The notes under the pieces were generated by a model. It was not told where the DNA came from. It was given only the letters and a program-made list of their open reading frames with translations, and did not search any database. Positions 44,201 through 55,564 of a stretch of 64,000 nucleotides of DNA are shown here, in pieces. Position numbers and translations under genes: made by a program. Numbering within the stretch: the first letter of the stretch is position 1; each line of letters opens with the position of its first letter. This stretch comes from Patiria pectinifera. Taxonomy: Eukaryota; Echinodermata; Asteroidea; Valvatida; Asterinidae. The stretch is taken from the NCBI GenBank assembly GCA_029964075.1, contig CM057135.1:3085001-3149000 (forward strand). The letters are read 5' to 3'.

Positions 44201-47200
44201 CTCAACCATTCTGACACCCTCTTGCACACGAGGAGGTTCTTCAACATCAGTATCATCTTCAATTGATAGGATTATCAGGTTATCGTATCTGTAATAAAAA
44301 TAGATGTTATCAGAATGGTCCCTGACTTGCATTAATTCTATCAACCCACAAAATTCTGCTCTGGTCATTTTCATGGTTCTATCGAGGGGTTCTTCGGTAC
44401 CTAATGAACGAACACACTCAGTTCATAGCAAGGGGGTTGCTTAAGCGGAGTTCACCCATGCATACCAGCGTGCACGGCTCGGCATAAGGATAGGGAAGCT
44501 ACCGGTAGTAGGGTCAAGACTTTAAGGGTTTCTGAATGGCAAATAAGTTAGTCTCCGGGCAGAGACCAGGGCCCAATTTCATGGATCTGCTTACCATAAC
44601 TAAAAAATTGGTGCTCACGGAAGCAGAAAATTCCATGTTTAAGCAAGCGTATTTCACAGGATAGCAAGGAATTTTTGCTTATGTGCATGCATAGTTCATG
44701 TAACCAAGGATTCCTCGCTTAAACAGCTAGCGCAGAAATTCAGCGCTTACATCGTAACCAGGAAACGTACATGAATTACATAGTAAGCAGAGCCATGAAA
44801 TTTGGCCCAGTTTGTGTGTCATCCCTGTGTGTGGTGTGGTTAACTTCGTTCCCGGACAGGAGTCTGTGTGTGGATGATCTCTATTTACTATACCTCATAC
44901 ATATTCATGATCGAGAGCCGAACGTTCACTGGTCAATTCACCATCACGTGCCAGATGTTATTCTTGCTGTTTACCAAACGCGCGCGCGAGGATTCACGCA
45001 CATTGTAAATACGCATGCGTAGTAGACTGTCGCATGGGTTACCCGTGCGACAGTCTACTACGCATGCGCTTTACAGAGCAATCGAGGAACTGTCGCACGG
45101 GTGCAGTACGCACGCGCGAACATCGCCCAGGAAAGATGCATGGTTGCATGGTTCGCGTAAATGTTAATTTCCAGAGCTCAACGATGCCGTACTGGAGAAA
45201 ATTTATAGACCTTGTAAAGATGTCTCCTGTACAAAAGAAAGTTGTACACATTGCAAACATTTGTATTTACAACTGTAGTAACTGTATTATATTGCAAACG
45301 AACCGAACTAGTATTAAATTGAAGTTGAATTTTGTGGTGAGCTGTACAAGTTTCCCCGAATTTTGTTTTAGGTGCATAATAATAAAACAAAATTCGGCAA
45401 CTGAATATGTATGAGGTATAGTAAAACAAATATAACATGGTTTATTTCGGGTGGACAGTCGATATTAGCTCCCCTCGGTATTGGAAGTTGACAAACTAGT
45501 TCCCTCGGCTTCGCCTCGGGAACTAGTTTGTCAACTTCCAATACCTCGGGGAGCGAATATCGACTGTCCACCCTCTAACCATGTTATATTTGTATAATGA
45601 TTCACTCTCTGTGAGGCTAACCTGCGTTCCCTGTGCAGTGGTAATGGGCCCACGTGTCATGCATGTGTTGTACATTATTAACATGGCTATACAAGTAAAT
45701 TAAATACTGTCACTCTAATGGGCATGTCATGGGATCGCAACAATATGTAATCCTCTGCTCTTCGACGGGTTAGTACTATAAACAATCTGAAGACTGATAT
45801 AAAGATGAGCTGAATTTTCTTTTTATACTGAACATGAATTTTGCCTTTCTTCAATTGGTCATTAACCACTAAAGACTTTGAAACCATAGAGGACATCCCA
45901 CTCAATGGTCCTTTTTGCTGTTGTGATGAAAATCCGAGCATGTGCACAGCTGCTGCAAACAACAGAAAAAGAGTGTTGAGTGTCGTGCCTTCAATTGTCT
46001 CAAAGGTATCCCGTTATATTCCAACTCACAATAACTGGAACTTATTTTTAACACTGGTTAATTAAACTTGTATCAGTCAATTCATTTTAGTTATCCCCCA
46101 AACATTACCACAAGACTGTATTAATAATTGTAGTCTACATGTATAAAATACTACATCTTAAGGAAATTAAAAATTGGTACAAATTTTGTTAGAATATGCC
46201 TAAAAAATGCTGACAAAGAATTTCATATTGAGAGGTACATACTCTTTCATATCGTTTGGGCTACTACCAGGACTGGGAGTAGATGATGCGACTGGTAAGG
46301 GCAAAGTAACGTCAGTGGCAATGTCAGGATGTGGACCTTCTGGGTGGGACGGTTTCAACGAGACGATCCCTGAAGTACTTGCACCAGCACTGCTTGAGGC
46401 TCTTGCACCAGCACTTCTTGAGGCCTTTTAATTAGTAAAAACAGTAAAAAAAATATGACCCAATGTAGTACACTGCAGATAACAATTCAGATGTTTTAAG
46501 CTGTTCATAGAGCTTTGCCTTTTCTATGTTTGATACATTTGAGTGTAAGCTACACACAAATACAGACTATATTTAAGTGTATGGTTTGGTTCAGCGGGTA
46601 CTACATAAGAAATAAATACAGTGCAGCTGAACCAGGTGCTTATTGGTATTCAGAGGTGAACTGTACATGCAATTAAAGACCTCTAAAAGCATGTTTACTC
46701 CAAAACTAAACTATCTTCCCAAGTTTTTAAAGATTAAAACAAAATTGATTTGACAGAAAGCAAAAGTATTTACTTACAAAGCCAGGATCAACAAAGTCAT
46801 CACTAGAATCACTTTCCTGTAGCAAAAATACAAAAAGGTTGACTAACATCTCCCACCAAAAATAAATGTTATTTGTGTACTTTTTGTTTTACACACATTT
46901 GTGTTTAATACTTGTTTGGATTCTTTCAGTTAAAAAAAAAAAGACCTTTGTGTAATTATTAACTGCAAATTTTCATTAATTAGTGAGAATTTATTCAGAG
47001 TTCCAGGTGAAATTGGTTTTTTCTCATCTACTGGAAAGGTATATAATTGATTTCATTATTTCAATTTAGCTACAGTTGTAAATCAAACGTGGAAAAACAA
47101 ATTTTACATTTTGGGATAGAAGTACCAATTTGGAAGGTTTCTTTCTGTTGTCATGCCTCATATCCTGGGTGTCATCACACGCAATACGTTTATTCTTGCA

Positions 47201-50200
47201 TATTATCATAAGGTGACGTATTTTGAATAGCTGGTACAAACTCTTTTTTATCAGCTTCATTGCATACGTAATTACAATTGTAGTTCGATTTACTTCGTAA
47301 GATGAAACCAGACTATAGTTTCCCTTCCAGCCTCATTTTGGTTTTTCATTAAATTGAAGGAGTAGAAAAAACCACCATGCTCCAATACATGTACACTTCA
47401 TTGTTTGTTAGGATAGACCAAGAGGCAAAATGTAAATACTACATATTCTGTGTGAAGTTCAATTGATTTGGCACAAGGAATACATCCTTCTAAGATAAAA
47501 AAAAAAAAACATTTTAGACTGACTGGAATTAAAACGCCTGGTTTTGACGCCAAAAACATTAATAAATTAGGAACAATTACCTGCAGTTCTTATTGAATTT
47601 AACTTTGAGAAATAAAACAAAGCCTTACTTTATCACGAAAAAAGGACTACTTACATTTGAATCGAATTCCAGGGAAGCTGTGGGAGCCTACAATATGGAA
47701 ACAAGAAAAGATGTTATTAAAACACAAATGCCCCATAATGACATTAACTGGCATCCTACGTACCCCAAATTCAATAGGCTAGGCTCCTACTTTGTACAAA
47801 GACTAGTCCCCCCCCCAAAAAAAATCATCTTGAAAATAAAAGCAATTGTTGAGTTATTGGATGACACACAAGTGTAAACACCTTCAATCAGGTGTAACAT
47901 GTCCTCTAGGGCAGTCACACACAAAGACTTGTCTTTACTGGCAATCGTGGACCCTATTGTCCCTTTTGTTGAAAGTACTCAGTTTTACATGTTCACATAC
48001 ACACAAAACTTTAGTCCAGTTTAATACATGACTTACAGTTGTATACAAGAAGTGTCATTCTTCACATGATACATTAATTTTAGTAAGTCAAAACATGAAC
48101 AATTATGATCATTGAATAGCGGGTGGTACATGTACAGGTACAGGTAGAGCATGTAGTTGTTGTGGTAATGGTGGTTGCCACAGATCAGTCAAAAAGACTA
48201 AACATGTAACAGTAGTAACACACAAATGACCTTTGTAATAGCTTTTCGTCTGTCTTTCCCAGTTCTCACAATACAGACCTATTACGGATTACACACAGTG
48301 AATACCACCCTCAGTATACAGTGTGTTCAGTCCTTACTCTACTCACCTTAACTTTCTTTGACTTCTCCTTTGTTAAGAGATACAGACGGATCTTTTGTGT
48401 GCTGCAGTATTCTACATAATTGCAAATCGTGAAGGGTACATGCTTCCCATCTGATAGCACCAACTCGTCTGAAACCGGATCACCAACATAATTGGCTAGC
48501 TCGCTTGAAAACGACTTCAGTTTTCTGATGCCGTTTTTCCCATTTGGGAAAAACAGGTTCTGCAGTCTGCCAAGTACATCCTTGTAATCACTTTTTTGAT
48601 CAATCTGTACGGTGTGGGTGCCCCCACCCTTCATCTTGTAAACATGCACATACTGATGGAGTCTCCTGTTATAGTGTTTCCATCCAACAGAGACTGCAAT
48701 ACGATGTTGGACCTGCATCAAGAAAAGGACAAATAGAAACAAAATTACTCATAACTGAATTTGATTATGAAGTTTGGCATATGAGCTACCTTGGGTCTAT
48801 TGGATAAATATCTTGGTGTTTAAAAAGATTTGCAACCAACAAAATATTTCAACATTTATAAATGTGAATAATTTTTAACACACATCAAACCTCAAAAAGG
48901 TCATTTTAAAATCAATATACTGTAATCCCCTCACCCCACAAACACACACAAGTGGGTATTTACCTCCAATCAGGGAACCCAATTATCCCTCTTTTGTTGG
49001 TACTCTTTTGTTAGTACTGGGGACCTTTGGGAAATGTAGACCTTATTGTCCTCTGTTGTTCAATGTCCCCACTGAATGCACAAACACCCATTCTGGAATT
49101 TGTATTCTTGTGGAGACTTTTCTTTGTTCTCGTGTAGTAAAGTTTTCGAGTTTGAAATTGAAGTTTCAAAATGCTCTTATTTTAACCAGAATTAATTTCC
49201 TGGGCTGAAATTTGGACTAAATATCCCTTTTCTAAAACTCTTCCATTTGCGACAGATCAACCTACCTTGGAAATTCCTAGTTTTTGAGTAAAATCCATAT
49301 CTATTTCGTGAAATTCTTGTGGAGACGTATTCATCTATAGAAATGTTCTTGTGGAGACGTATACAATCTTTTGTTCCCTATTGTGTGCATGTCTCCGTAA
49401 GGTAGTAAATTCCAGCACAAACTCACGCACACTCACACACACCCACCCCTTTATGTTACATACCAAGTGTGGACTTTCCATTGCTTTCGTGTAGTTAAGA
49501 AAAACCAGTAAAAAAAAAATCATTTTTCTCAAACTGTGTAAACTATTTCAACACAATTGTTTTGTATGATTCCCTTTAGTGTTTCTCTTCATTCTGCCAC
49601 AGATAAACTTAACCTAAAAATGACTCTAAACCTGTTTTCCAGAAATGGGGAAACACTGTGTGGACTTGCCCAAGTCCAGACAACGTCGCCTCTACCTGGT
49701 TTATGTGGACCTCTTTTATTCGGAAGTCCACACAGTGAATTTAATGCCTACCCACACACACACATTCCTTTTCTACATCCCTATGGAGACTTCTTTTGTT
49801 TTTCCTTTGTTCTTGTACTTAACATCCTCTCATAGACTTTGTACATAAAATTTCTTGTGGAGCATCCCTCTCTTTAAAATTCCCCTGTGGAGACCAACTG
49901 TTCTTGCCTTTCCCTTTTGTTATAAGACTCCACAAAGTAGCGAATATCAAATCACATGGATTTACAGGGTACCGCATTGTCCTTCCCATTATCCCTTTTC
50001 TATTCAATTCCTTTGTTCCTTGTGGGATACTGCTTGTACCCCACAAGTCAATGCTCTACAGGGACATACACTCTACCCACAAACACACTCAAATGGATGC
50101 CCTTATTGATTCCCCTCAACCCTCAACCAACACCCCCACTCAAATGCATGCCCTTAAGAACTGTCCTCGTAATTAATTTGTAACTGTCCAAAATGACCCA

Positions 50201-52376
50201 ACCCTGAAGTCAAAATTTTAAAAGGCCACATGGTATGCAAATGTATGTACTCTAAGTTACTATGTAAATGGCATTTTTAAAAAAATAGGCCAATCTTCAA
50301 GAGCTTTTAGTTCTATACACATATTGATGTGACCAAGAAAAAATGATTTATAACACTAATCCTCGACAAAATAAATAATAAAGTACTTACATTCTCTTGT
50401 GCAGGTTCACCAACTTGGGAAGTTGTGGAACTGGAAGTTGTGCTCGTACTTTGAGAAGAACGTAGACCCCTCTTATTTTTTTTCTTTTCCCAATTTGGCT
50501 TATTAATCCTAAAATATCTTTAGATGGGGATGACTTCCCTGGAAAGAAAAACAAATGCATTCAATCATAATTAAATTAGCACCTGTGGTTCAATTAGTAA
50601 GGGAACTCTTGTGTACAGTACATCATCTTGGGTACGTGTATAACATACACAAAATTAAAGCAGGACTTGTTTTAACCTTCCAACCATGTTATAGTCACTC
50701 CATGTTCTCTACCTGTTTACATGGATAGCCATCGCAAATCTGTTTTAGGAACAGATATGATGAAAAAGTCCATGTGTAGTAGATGTCAAATGTTATAAAT
50801 TGTGAGTACAATGTAGCACCTGTTATTAGACAGTCAGTAAAGTAACCGATGATCACCATACAAAAACAACATGGGAAAACATTGTACGACATGGGGACAA
50901 AATTCAGGCATTATGAACATCATGCATGTGTTTAAAGACAACTTGGCCCATATTATTTTTGTAATTTGACATTCACATGCCAACCCCACTGTTCACACAG
51001 GGCCTGAAATTGAAATTGAAATTACTATGACATGTATGTAGTAAGTTCTACTCCAAGATAACAATATGTTAGCAAACATTTAACAACAGGGTGTCCAAAT
51101 CAGGAAACACCCAAAGTTGAGGTGTGTCACATCATTCATTTTTAGAAAGATATTTATTCCAATCATCTTCTTTTCAATGAATGTAACCTTTGAACATAAA
51201 CAGTAAAAACAGAAAAACACAGTTACTTAATAGACCACTTGCATGATGTCACACGCTCGAACAGCACCCTCACTGAGGCAAAAAGAGGCAGATCATTGGA
51301 CGACAGCTGACCGGTGTGTAAAACCGTACACGTGACCTCAGCATACCAGCAGCGTTGCACATTATGCAAGGGGTCTATTGTCAAATATCCCTTTTGATGA
51401 AAAGTTACCTGGAGATTGGCACTGGTTACGTAATGCGTATCGGTCTCCAATTTTGGTTATCCCCAACGACTTCAAGTCTTCATCGGACATACGTGATATC
51501 ATGGAGGAAGTGACCTGTAAGAAAAACAAAAACTATTTAGTAAACAAGCCGCTGAAAAGGGGGAATACTTGTTTAAATGTGAAGGATAGGAACAGTGGCA
51601 TAGCCAAGGGGGTGGGAGCACGAGCCCACCCCATAATTTTCAAGTGCCCCCCGCCCCCGGTGGCCCCCCCCACCAAAATCCTGATAGTATCTCTCCCCCA
51701 AAAAGTAATAAAAGTGCTCTTAAAAATATAACTTTTGACCCCCACTGAAAAGCCATGCCCCTGTGCCCCCACTGAAAAATTCCTGGCTACGCCGCTGGAT
51801 AGAAACCATTGTAGTGTTGAATGACTCGAATCCAGGACTCGGACTAAAATCTCAATTTTGATGACTTGAACTCGACTTTGTCTGCCTAGTTTTATTAATA
51901 TTTTTTTTATCACATTTCTTGTTAAATAAGACATTTTGATGTATTTCTTTTTTTAAACAACCATCTCAAAATTTTGTCTTTGATTCTACATCATTAAATT
52001 TTAAAAGCAGTAAACAACTGTAGGATTGCGGATAACAACATTTCAGCATTCCTACAAAGTGACTGCTTACAATGTACATCTGATTGCAGCAGCAGCATTG
52101 TGAACATGAATGAATTTATTAACTACAAGTACTGCAGATACCATCCAAACAATGATACTGTATACAAATAACAGTACCTTGCACTGATCAATATGGAACA
52201 ACCTGAAACATATATTGCTGGGTTTACATACTTCCAAGCCCACATGTATGTGTGTGTAAAACTCGTGATATAACAACAGACACAACTAAAAATAAATACA
52301 TTGATTGACCTACCTTTTGCTCTTCGAAGTTATGTATCACCTCTTGTAGCCCCATCTGTTGCAGAATTTCAGCAAT
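38228..52376 (-). CDS. SAM plus HECT-domain E3 ubiquitin ligase gene (multi-exon, several frame breaks)
   Basis: Minus-strand exons: 52376-52314, 51514-51409 (SAM-like: IAEILQQMGLQEVIHNF, then DEDLKSLGI), 50538-50391, 48712-48347 (conserved SVGWKHYN...GGGTHTVQI...FFPNGK module), 47687-47655, 46816-46778, 46424-46239, an uncertain exon near 45926-45860, 44288-44196, 41507-40989, 40538-40130 and 38517-38228. The HECT N-lobe has ESGVDDGGLTREYF and GQLIAMALIHGGIPP. The C-lobe has DVLSFLTGAP and YPTASTCTFILTLP, with the Cys after ST as the likely ubiquitin acceptor. HECT ligases accept ubiquitin from E2 on that Cys and pass it to substrates. Frame breaks: an A-run in exon 50538-50391 (about 50474-50481), near 41367, and the run at 41232-41238. 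Exons elsewhere join in phase. Exons upstream of 52376 were not found. Confidence 0.7.
39120..39838. repeat. C-rich low-complexity tract (CCCAACCC / CCCATCCC)
   Basis: About 700 bases of plus-strand C with short A/T interruptions, in the last intron of the HECT gene. Units such as CCATCCCAACCC vary too much for one period; the densest part is 39650-39770. It gives proline-rich and glycine-rich spurious ORFs. Not TTAGGG telomere sequence. Confidence 0.9.
41572..43951. mobile_element. 2.4-kb foldback element with long, internally repeated inverted arms
   Basis: Ends GTCCAGCGGATATGTGA (41572-41588) and TCACATATCCGCTGGAC (43935-43951). The left arm to about 42340 and right arm from about 43310 are inverted copies. 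Each arm is a tandem array of about 110-160-bp units carrying ATGTGGAGCCATC, ACACCCTTTTAGGGGCGTGG and CATGGCAGCCAT-type phrases. The centre (42540-43290) is unique and non-coding. It sits inside an HECT intron. The class is unknown; structurally it resembles Foldback or other long-TIR elements. No clear target duplication. Confidence 0.8.
44570..44814. mobile_element. Short MITE, GGGCCCAATTTCATGGATCT ends
   Basis: GGGCCCAATTTCATGGATCT and GCTTAC at the left is the reverse complement, with two or three differences, of GTAAGC and AGAGCCATGAAATTTGGCCC at the right. The interior repeats AGCAAG and GCTTA words. Located in an HECT intron. Confidence 0.65.
45012..45069. repeat. 58-bp near-perfect palindrome
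   Basis: CGCATGCGTAGTAGACTGTC and GCATGGGT, then the mirror ACCCGTGC and GACAGTCTACTACGCATGCG, with almost no spacer. Part of the arm recurs at 45087-45100 (CTGTCGCACGGGTG). CpG-rich and hairpin-forming. Confidence 0.85.
45427..45596. mobile_element. Palindromic MITE, about 170 bp
   Basis: ATATAACATGG and GGGTGGACAGTCGATATT on the left are mirrored by AATATCGACTGTCCACCC and CCATGTTATAT on the right. The inner arms GGTATTGGAAGTTGACAAAC / GTTTGTCAACTTCCAATACC are exact, around a CTCGGCTTCGCCTCGG centre. TATA lies just outside each end and may be a 4-bp target duplication. Confidence 0.75.
51593..51797. mobile_element. hAT-type MITE with 8-bp target duplication
   Basis: The left terminus CAGTGGCATAGCCA and right terminus TGGCTACGCCGCTG form an imperfect inverted repeat starting CAG-G. 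Flanks are GATAGGAA (51585-51592) and GATAGAAA (51798-51805), an 8-bp target duplication with one mismatch, the hallmark of hAT elements. The interior is C-rich and non-coding. Located between HECT exons. Confidence 0.85.
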
Positions 52377-52673
52377 CTACATCAAACAAACAAAAACAAA
52401 TAAAACATGTACTACCCATTGTCAGTTACAATATTTTAACCAAGTGGGCCATGCTTCACCAATATTTGTACACGTGCCTCAAGAGCCATTATGATTCAAC
52501 CTCCACATCCATGCAAACAACCATAACATTGGATATTTTGCCAGAGGTAATGCCGGCAAGCTAACGTTTACTAAAGGTTTTGCCAGCGGCAACCCATATC
52601 AACAGAGGGTACTGTACTCTTTAAGATAGGGCTGAATTATAAGATGCATTAAATTCCCACCAACAGTTGTGTA

Positions 52674-52750
52674 GCACATTTGGTGTAGTGGATAAGCAAC
52701 AGCTCTTGTGAGCGGGATGGCCCAGGTTCGATCCCGATCCCCGCCACATT
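52674..52750 (+). repeat. tRNA-like sequence, probably a SINE head
   Basis: TGGTGTAGTGGATAAG (52680-52695) fits a tRNA A box and GGTTCGATCCC (52725-52735) an exact B box, at roughly tRNA spacing. The acceptor and D-arm pairings are poor, so I read it as a tRNA-derived SINE or tRNA relic and not a functional tRNA. Confidence 0.45.
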
Positions 52751-52880
52751 TCTAAACTTTTTTCCCCATCCCCAAATAAATAAGAACATTCTTCTTTTAT
52801 TATTTTAAGATGTCTTAAACATTTTATTGCAGAGTATTACAATAACTGCGCATTTTCAGTGCATATCCGGCAAGGGTGTC

Positions 52881-54024
52881 AGGTCAACTCGCCCCCTGGC
52901 CGACTCGACCCTTACCGACTCGCCCCTTATAAGCTTACTGACTCCCTTCCTAGCCGACTCGCCCCCTGACCTACTCGCCCCCTAGTGACTGACCTGCCCC
53001 CTGGAAAATTTTGCACCTTACAAGGACATCATGAAAAAAAAAGAAGACTGTTAAGCATGTTAAGGGGAACCCATTGCATGCCCGGTCGTGTCGTGAATCA
53101 CAATGGAGCCAATTTATTCAGACGCCATTCATGCCATTTGAAATGATTTCTGGTACAATAACAATAATAATTACAATAAATGGTAATAATAACCCACAAT
53201 AAAAAGGTCACACATGAAAATAAGACAATCCCTTTCCGCAAGAGAAGAGGGTAAATCAAGTTCAAATCAGCTTTGTTATCTGAGTTTTGGTTTTGATTGT
53301 TGAGCCTCTCCTCCTATAACATTTTAAGAATACCACTAAACCTAACAAATAACCATTTTTTTTATTTTCAAAATATACATCCTTAATTCTTAAAATACTT
53401 TTTAATGAAACTGAGGACCTAAAGTTGAGATTTACAAGTAATGTCATTGACAAACGGTGAACGCGGTACATGCCGCGCGCCGGCAGTCACCATGAACGGA
53501 CGTACCGCGAAATAGACCGGTTGCTACGCGCGATAGGCCCCGGGCAATCCGCGAATATCGGTACAGCTGTGCTAATGTGTTTCCAATCCAAATTCTTCAT
53601 AAAAGATCAATAGTTTCTTGCATTTGTACCAGAAATCCTTCAAAAGTAGCGTTTGAATAATTTGGCTCCATTGGGTTTTATGCTACGATCAGGCAATGTG
53701 TTCCCGCACTGTCGTTATTATTTATGTTTTTTTCAAGATGTCCTTGTAAGGTGCTTAATTTTCCAAGAGGCGAGTCAGTCAGGGGGCGAGTCAGTCAGGG
53801 GGCGAGTCGGCTAGGAGGTGAGGTGAGACGGCGAGGGGGCGAGTCGGTAAGGGGCGAGTCGGTCAGGGGAGGAGTCGGTCAGGGGGCGAGTCGGTCAGGA
53901 GGCGATTTGGCGAGGGGTCGAGTCAGCTAGGAGGTGAGTCGGCCAGGAAGGGAGTCGGTAAGGGGTGAGTCGGTCAGGGTGCGAGTCGGTAAGGGGCGAG
54001 TCGGCCAGGGGGCGAGTTGACCTG
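52881..54024. mobile_element. 1.1-kb element with long inverted repeats made of GGGGCGAGTCGG units
   Basis: The left arm starts AGGTCAACTCGCCCCCTGGC and the right arm ends GCCAGGGGGCGAGTTGACCT. The outer parts are tandem arrays of about 13-17-bp units (CGACTCGCCCCCTGAC and its complement). Inside these, TTTTGCACCTTACAAGGACATC at the left pairs with GATGTCCTTGTAAGGTGCTT at the right, then CAATGGAGCCAATTTATTCA pairs with GAATAATTTGGCTCCATTG. The centre is unique. CCGGCAAG occurs on both outer sides and could be duplicated target sequence. Confidence 0.8.
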
Positions 54025-54147
54025 CAATCCCGGCAAGCTAACGTCATGAACGTTTATTTTAACTAGGCCTAGTAAGTAACTGCTAAAGGTTTGCCGTGTC
54101 CGGCAAAATATAATCCACTGTAACATTAATAACGAATGTCGGACACT

Positions 54148-54266
54148 TCGCCCCATTTCCACGTCGCCCCATGTCACTTCGCCCCTAACCACTTCGCCCC
54201 ATCCCCACTTCGCCCCATTCCCACTTCGTCCCATCCCCACTTCGCCCCATCCCCACTTCGCCCCAG
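54148..54266. repeat. 16-bp tandem repeat ACTTCGCCCCATCCCC
   Basis: About seven imperfect units of ACTTCGCCCCATCCCC, followed by a run of A. No coding role. Confidence 0.85.
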
Positions 54267-54290
54267 CTGTTACATGTAAAAAAAAAAAAA

Positions 54291-54477
54291 ATTGGCTTAA
54301 AAACAATTCCAACAGATTCACTAATTGCTAACCAACGGAAAAAAATTAGCCCACCAACATTGACCGAATAAACAATTCATCTATTTTATTGGCTTAAAAA
54401 CAATTCCAACAGATTCACTAATTGCTAACCAACGGAAAAAAATTAGCCCACCAACATTGACCGAATAAACAATTCAT
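54291..54477. repeat. 97-bp direct tandem duplication
   Basis: 54291-54380 is repeated without visible change at 54388-54477 (ATTGGCTTAAAAACAATTCC to CGAATAAACAATTCAT), separated by CTATTTT. The identity of the copies indicates a very recent duplication or an assembly artefact. Confidence 0.93.
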
Positions 54478-54639
54478 AACCAACCTCTCAAGCTATCACT
54501 CTCGATCCCCTACCGAGAAAAAAAGCTTGAAGTAAAAGATCCAACTTTGTTCCCAACCCGGCTATACCAACCCGTCTCCCACTTATCTGAGAACGACAAT
54601 ACCTTTGACATCCTAATTTCACTCTTGGAGGAACCAATC

Positions 54640-55020
54640 TACATGGGGCGAAGAGTAGGGAGAGGGGCAGGTACTATTCCAAATCCTTCCATCTCTCTCT
54701 CCTTACCACCCCACCCCGCTCCCACCCCACCCCGCTCTCACCCCATCTCTCTCGCTCCCACCCCACCCCGCTCACCCTCTCCTCTCCCAAAATAAATCCC
54801 CCTCCCCAAATATCTCTCTCTCCGAGTTGTTATAGTATGAGTGGAGGGTATCAGACTTTGCCCCTCTCCAATGATTTTTCACCCCTATGATGCCCCTTAC
54901 CCACTTAGCCCCCGCCCCAAAATATATCTCTCTCCGAGTTATTATATTATAAGTGGAGGGTACGGCGACAAACCTCATATCTCCCTCTGTCAAGCACCAG
55001 ACCAGGCTCTTACTATCTCT
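54640..55020. repeat. Terminal repeat region of the Polinton-like element, TFIIB end
   Basis: A C-rich stretch (54690-54800) is followed by two related units. The first begins near 54838 with GAGTGGAGGGTATCAGAC, the second near 54949 with AAGTGGAGGGTACGGCGACA. Each is preceded by CTCTCTCCGAGTTRTTATA. GGAGGGTACGGCGACAAA is identical to 8823-8840. AGTGGAGGG fits the AG start known for Polinton ends; which of the two units is the true terminus is unclear. Confidence 0.6.
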
Positions 55021-55064
55021 TTATTTTAAAAACTTTATTTAAAAAAATAAATCATTTTTAATAA

Positions 55065-55538
55065 ATGAACCTCGAGCTATCTAATAAAACAGATCAGTGC
55101 GATCACCATATAATCATCGAGAATGGTTTTTTAGTTTGTGAAACGTGCGGTGAAATAGTCTCACGTTACTTTGATTTTTCGGCAGAAAATGCGCAAGAAG
55201 ATCGTATCAATTGGTCAACTTTAAAAAGAAACAAAAGAAAAACTATAGAGAAACTCATTTTTTCTGTGTGTCCAGAGCAAGACGTAGAAGATGTCCAAGA
55301 AACAATCAACAAATATAACGAACTCGTTAATTACAAAACATTGAGGGGAAGTTTGCGTAAAACGGTCGTTAATAGCGGCGTGTTATCATCACGTCGTTGG
55401 ATGGAACAAAGAACGAGTTAGAGGTGTATTTAAAGTGACTCCAAATCAATTTAATAAGGCACTAAAAAGATACGATGACCACTACAATAAAGGCGGGGCC
55501 GAGGGTGTTGCCCTAAGAGGTGAAATAGAGGTATAACT
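55065..55538 (+). pseudogene. TFIIB-like transcription factor, frameshifted
   Basis: The first 118 residues (to 55421) begin with a zinc ribbon CDHHIIIENGFLVCETCGEI, whose C-x2-H and C-x2-C ligands and LVCETCG are typical of TFIIB/TFB N-termini. Helical sequence follows (EDVQETINKYNEL, LRKTVV). The frame stops at 55421, but another frame from about 55395 to 55538 continues with lysine/asparagine-rich helical sequence of the same character (VTPNQFNKALKRY), so a frameshift lies near 55390-55398. It is the only plus-strand gene at this end and reads inward from the terminal repeat. A viral initiation factor for the element's own promoters is inferred. Confidence 0.65.
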
Positions 55539-55564
55539 CGGCGGATCGCTTTCATAATGTTTAT

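Noticed and set aside
45687..45962. 91-residue minus-strand ORF as a separate gene
   Set aside because: It partly coincides with a possible HECT-gene exon (near 45926-45860) and has no independent support.
48900..50180. Short ORFs with repeated TTGTGGAGAC words as genes
   Set aside because: They look like degenerate repeats in a HECT intron; frames lack conserved motifs.
52674..52750. Functional tRNA gene
   Set aside because: A and B boxes are good, but the cloverleaf stems do not pair well; a tRNA-derived repeat is more likely.
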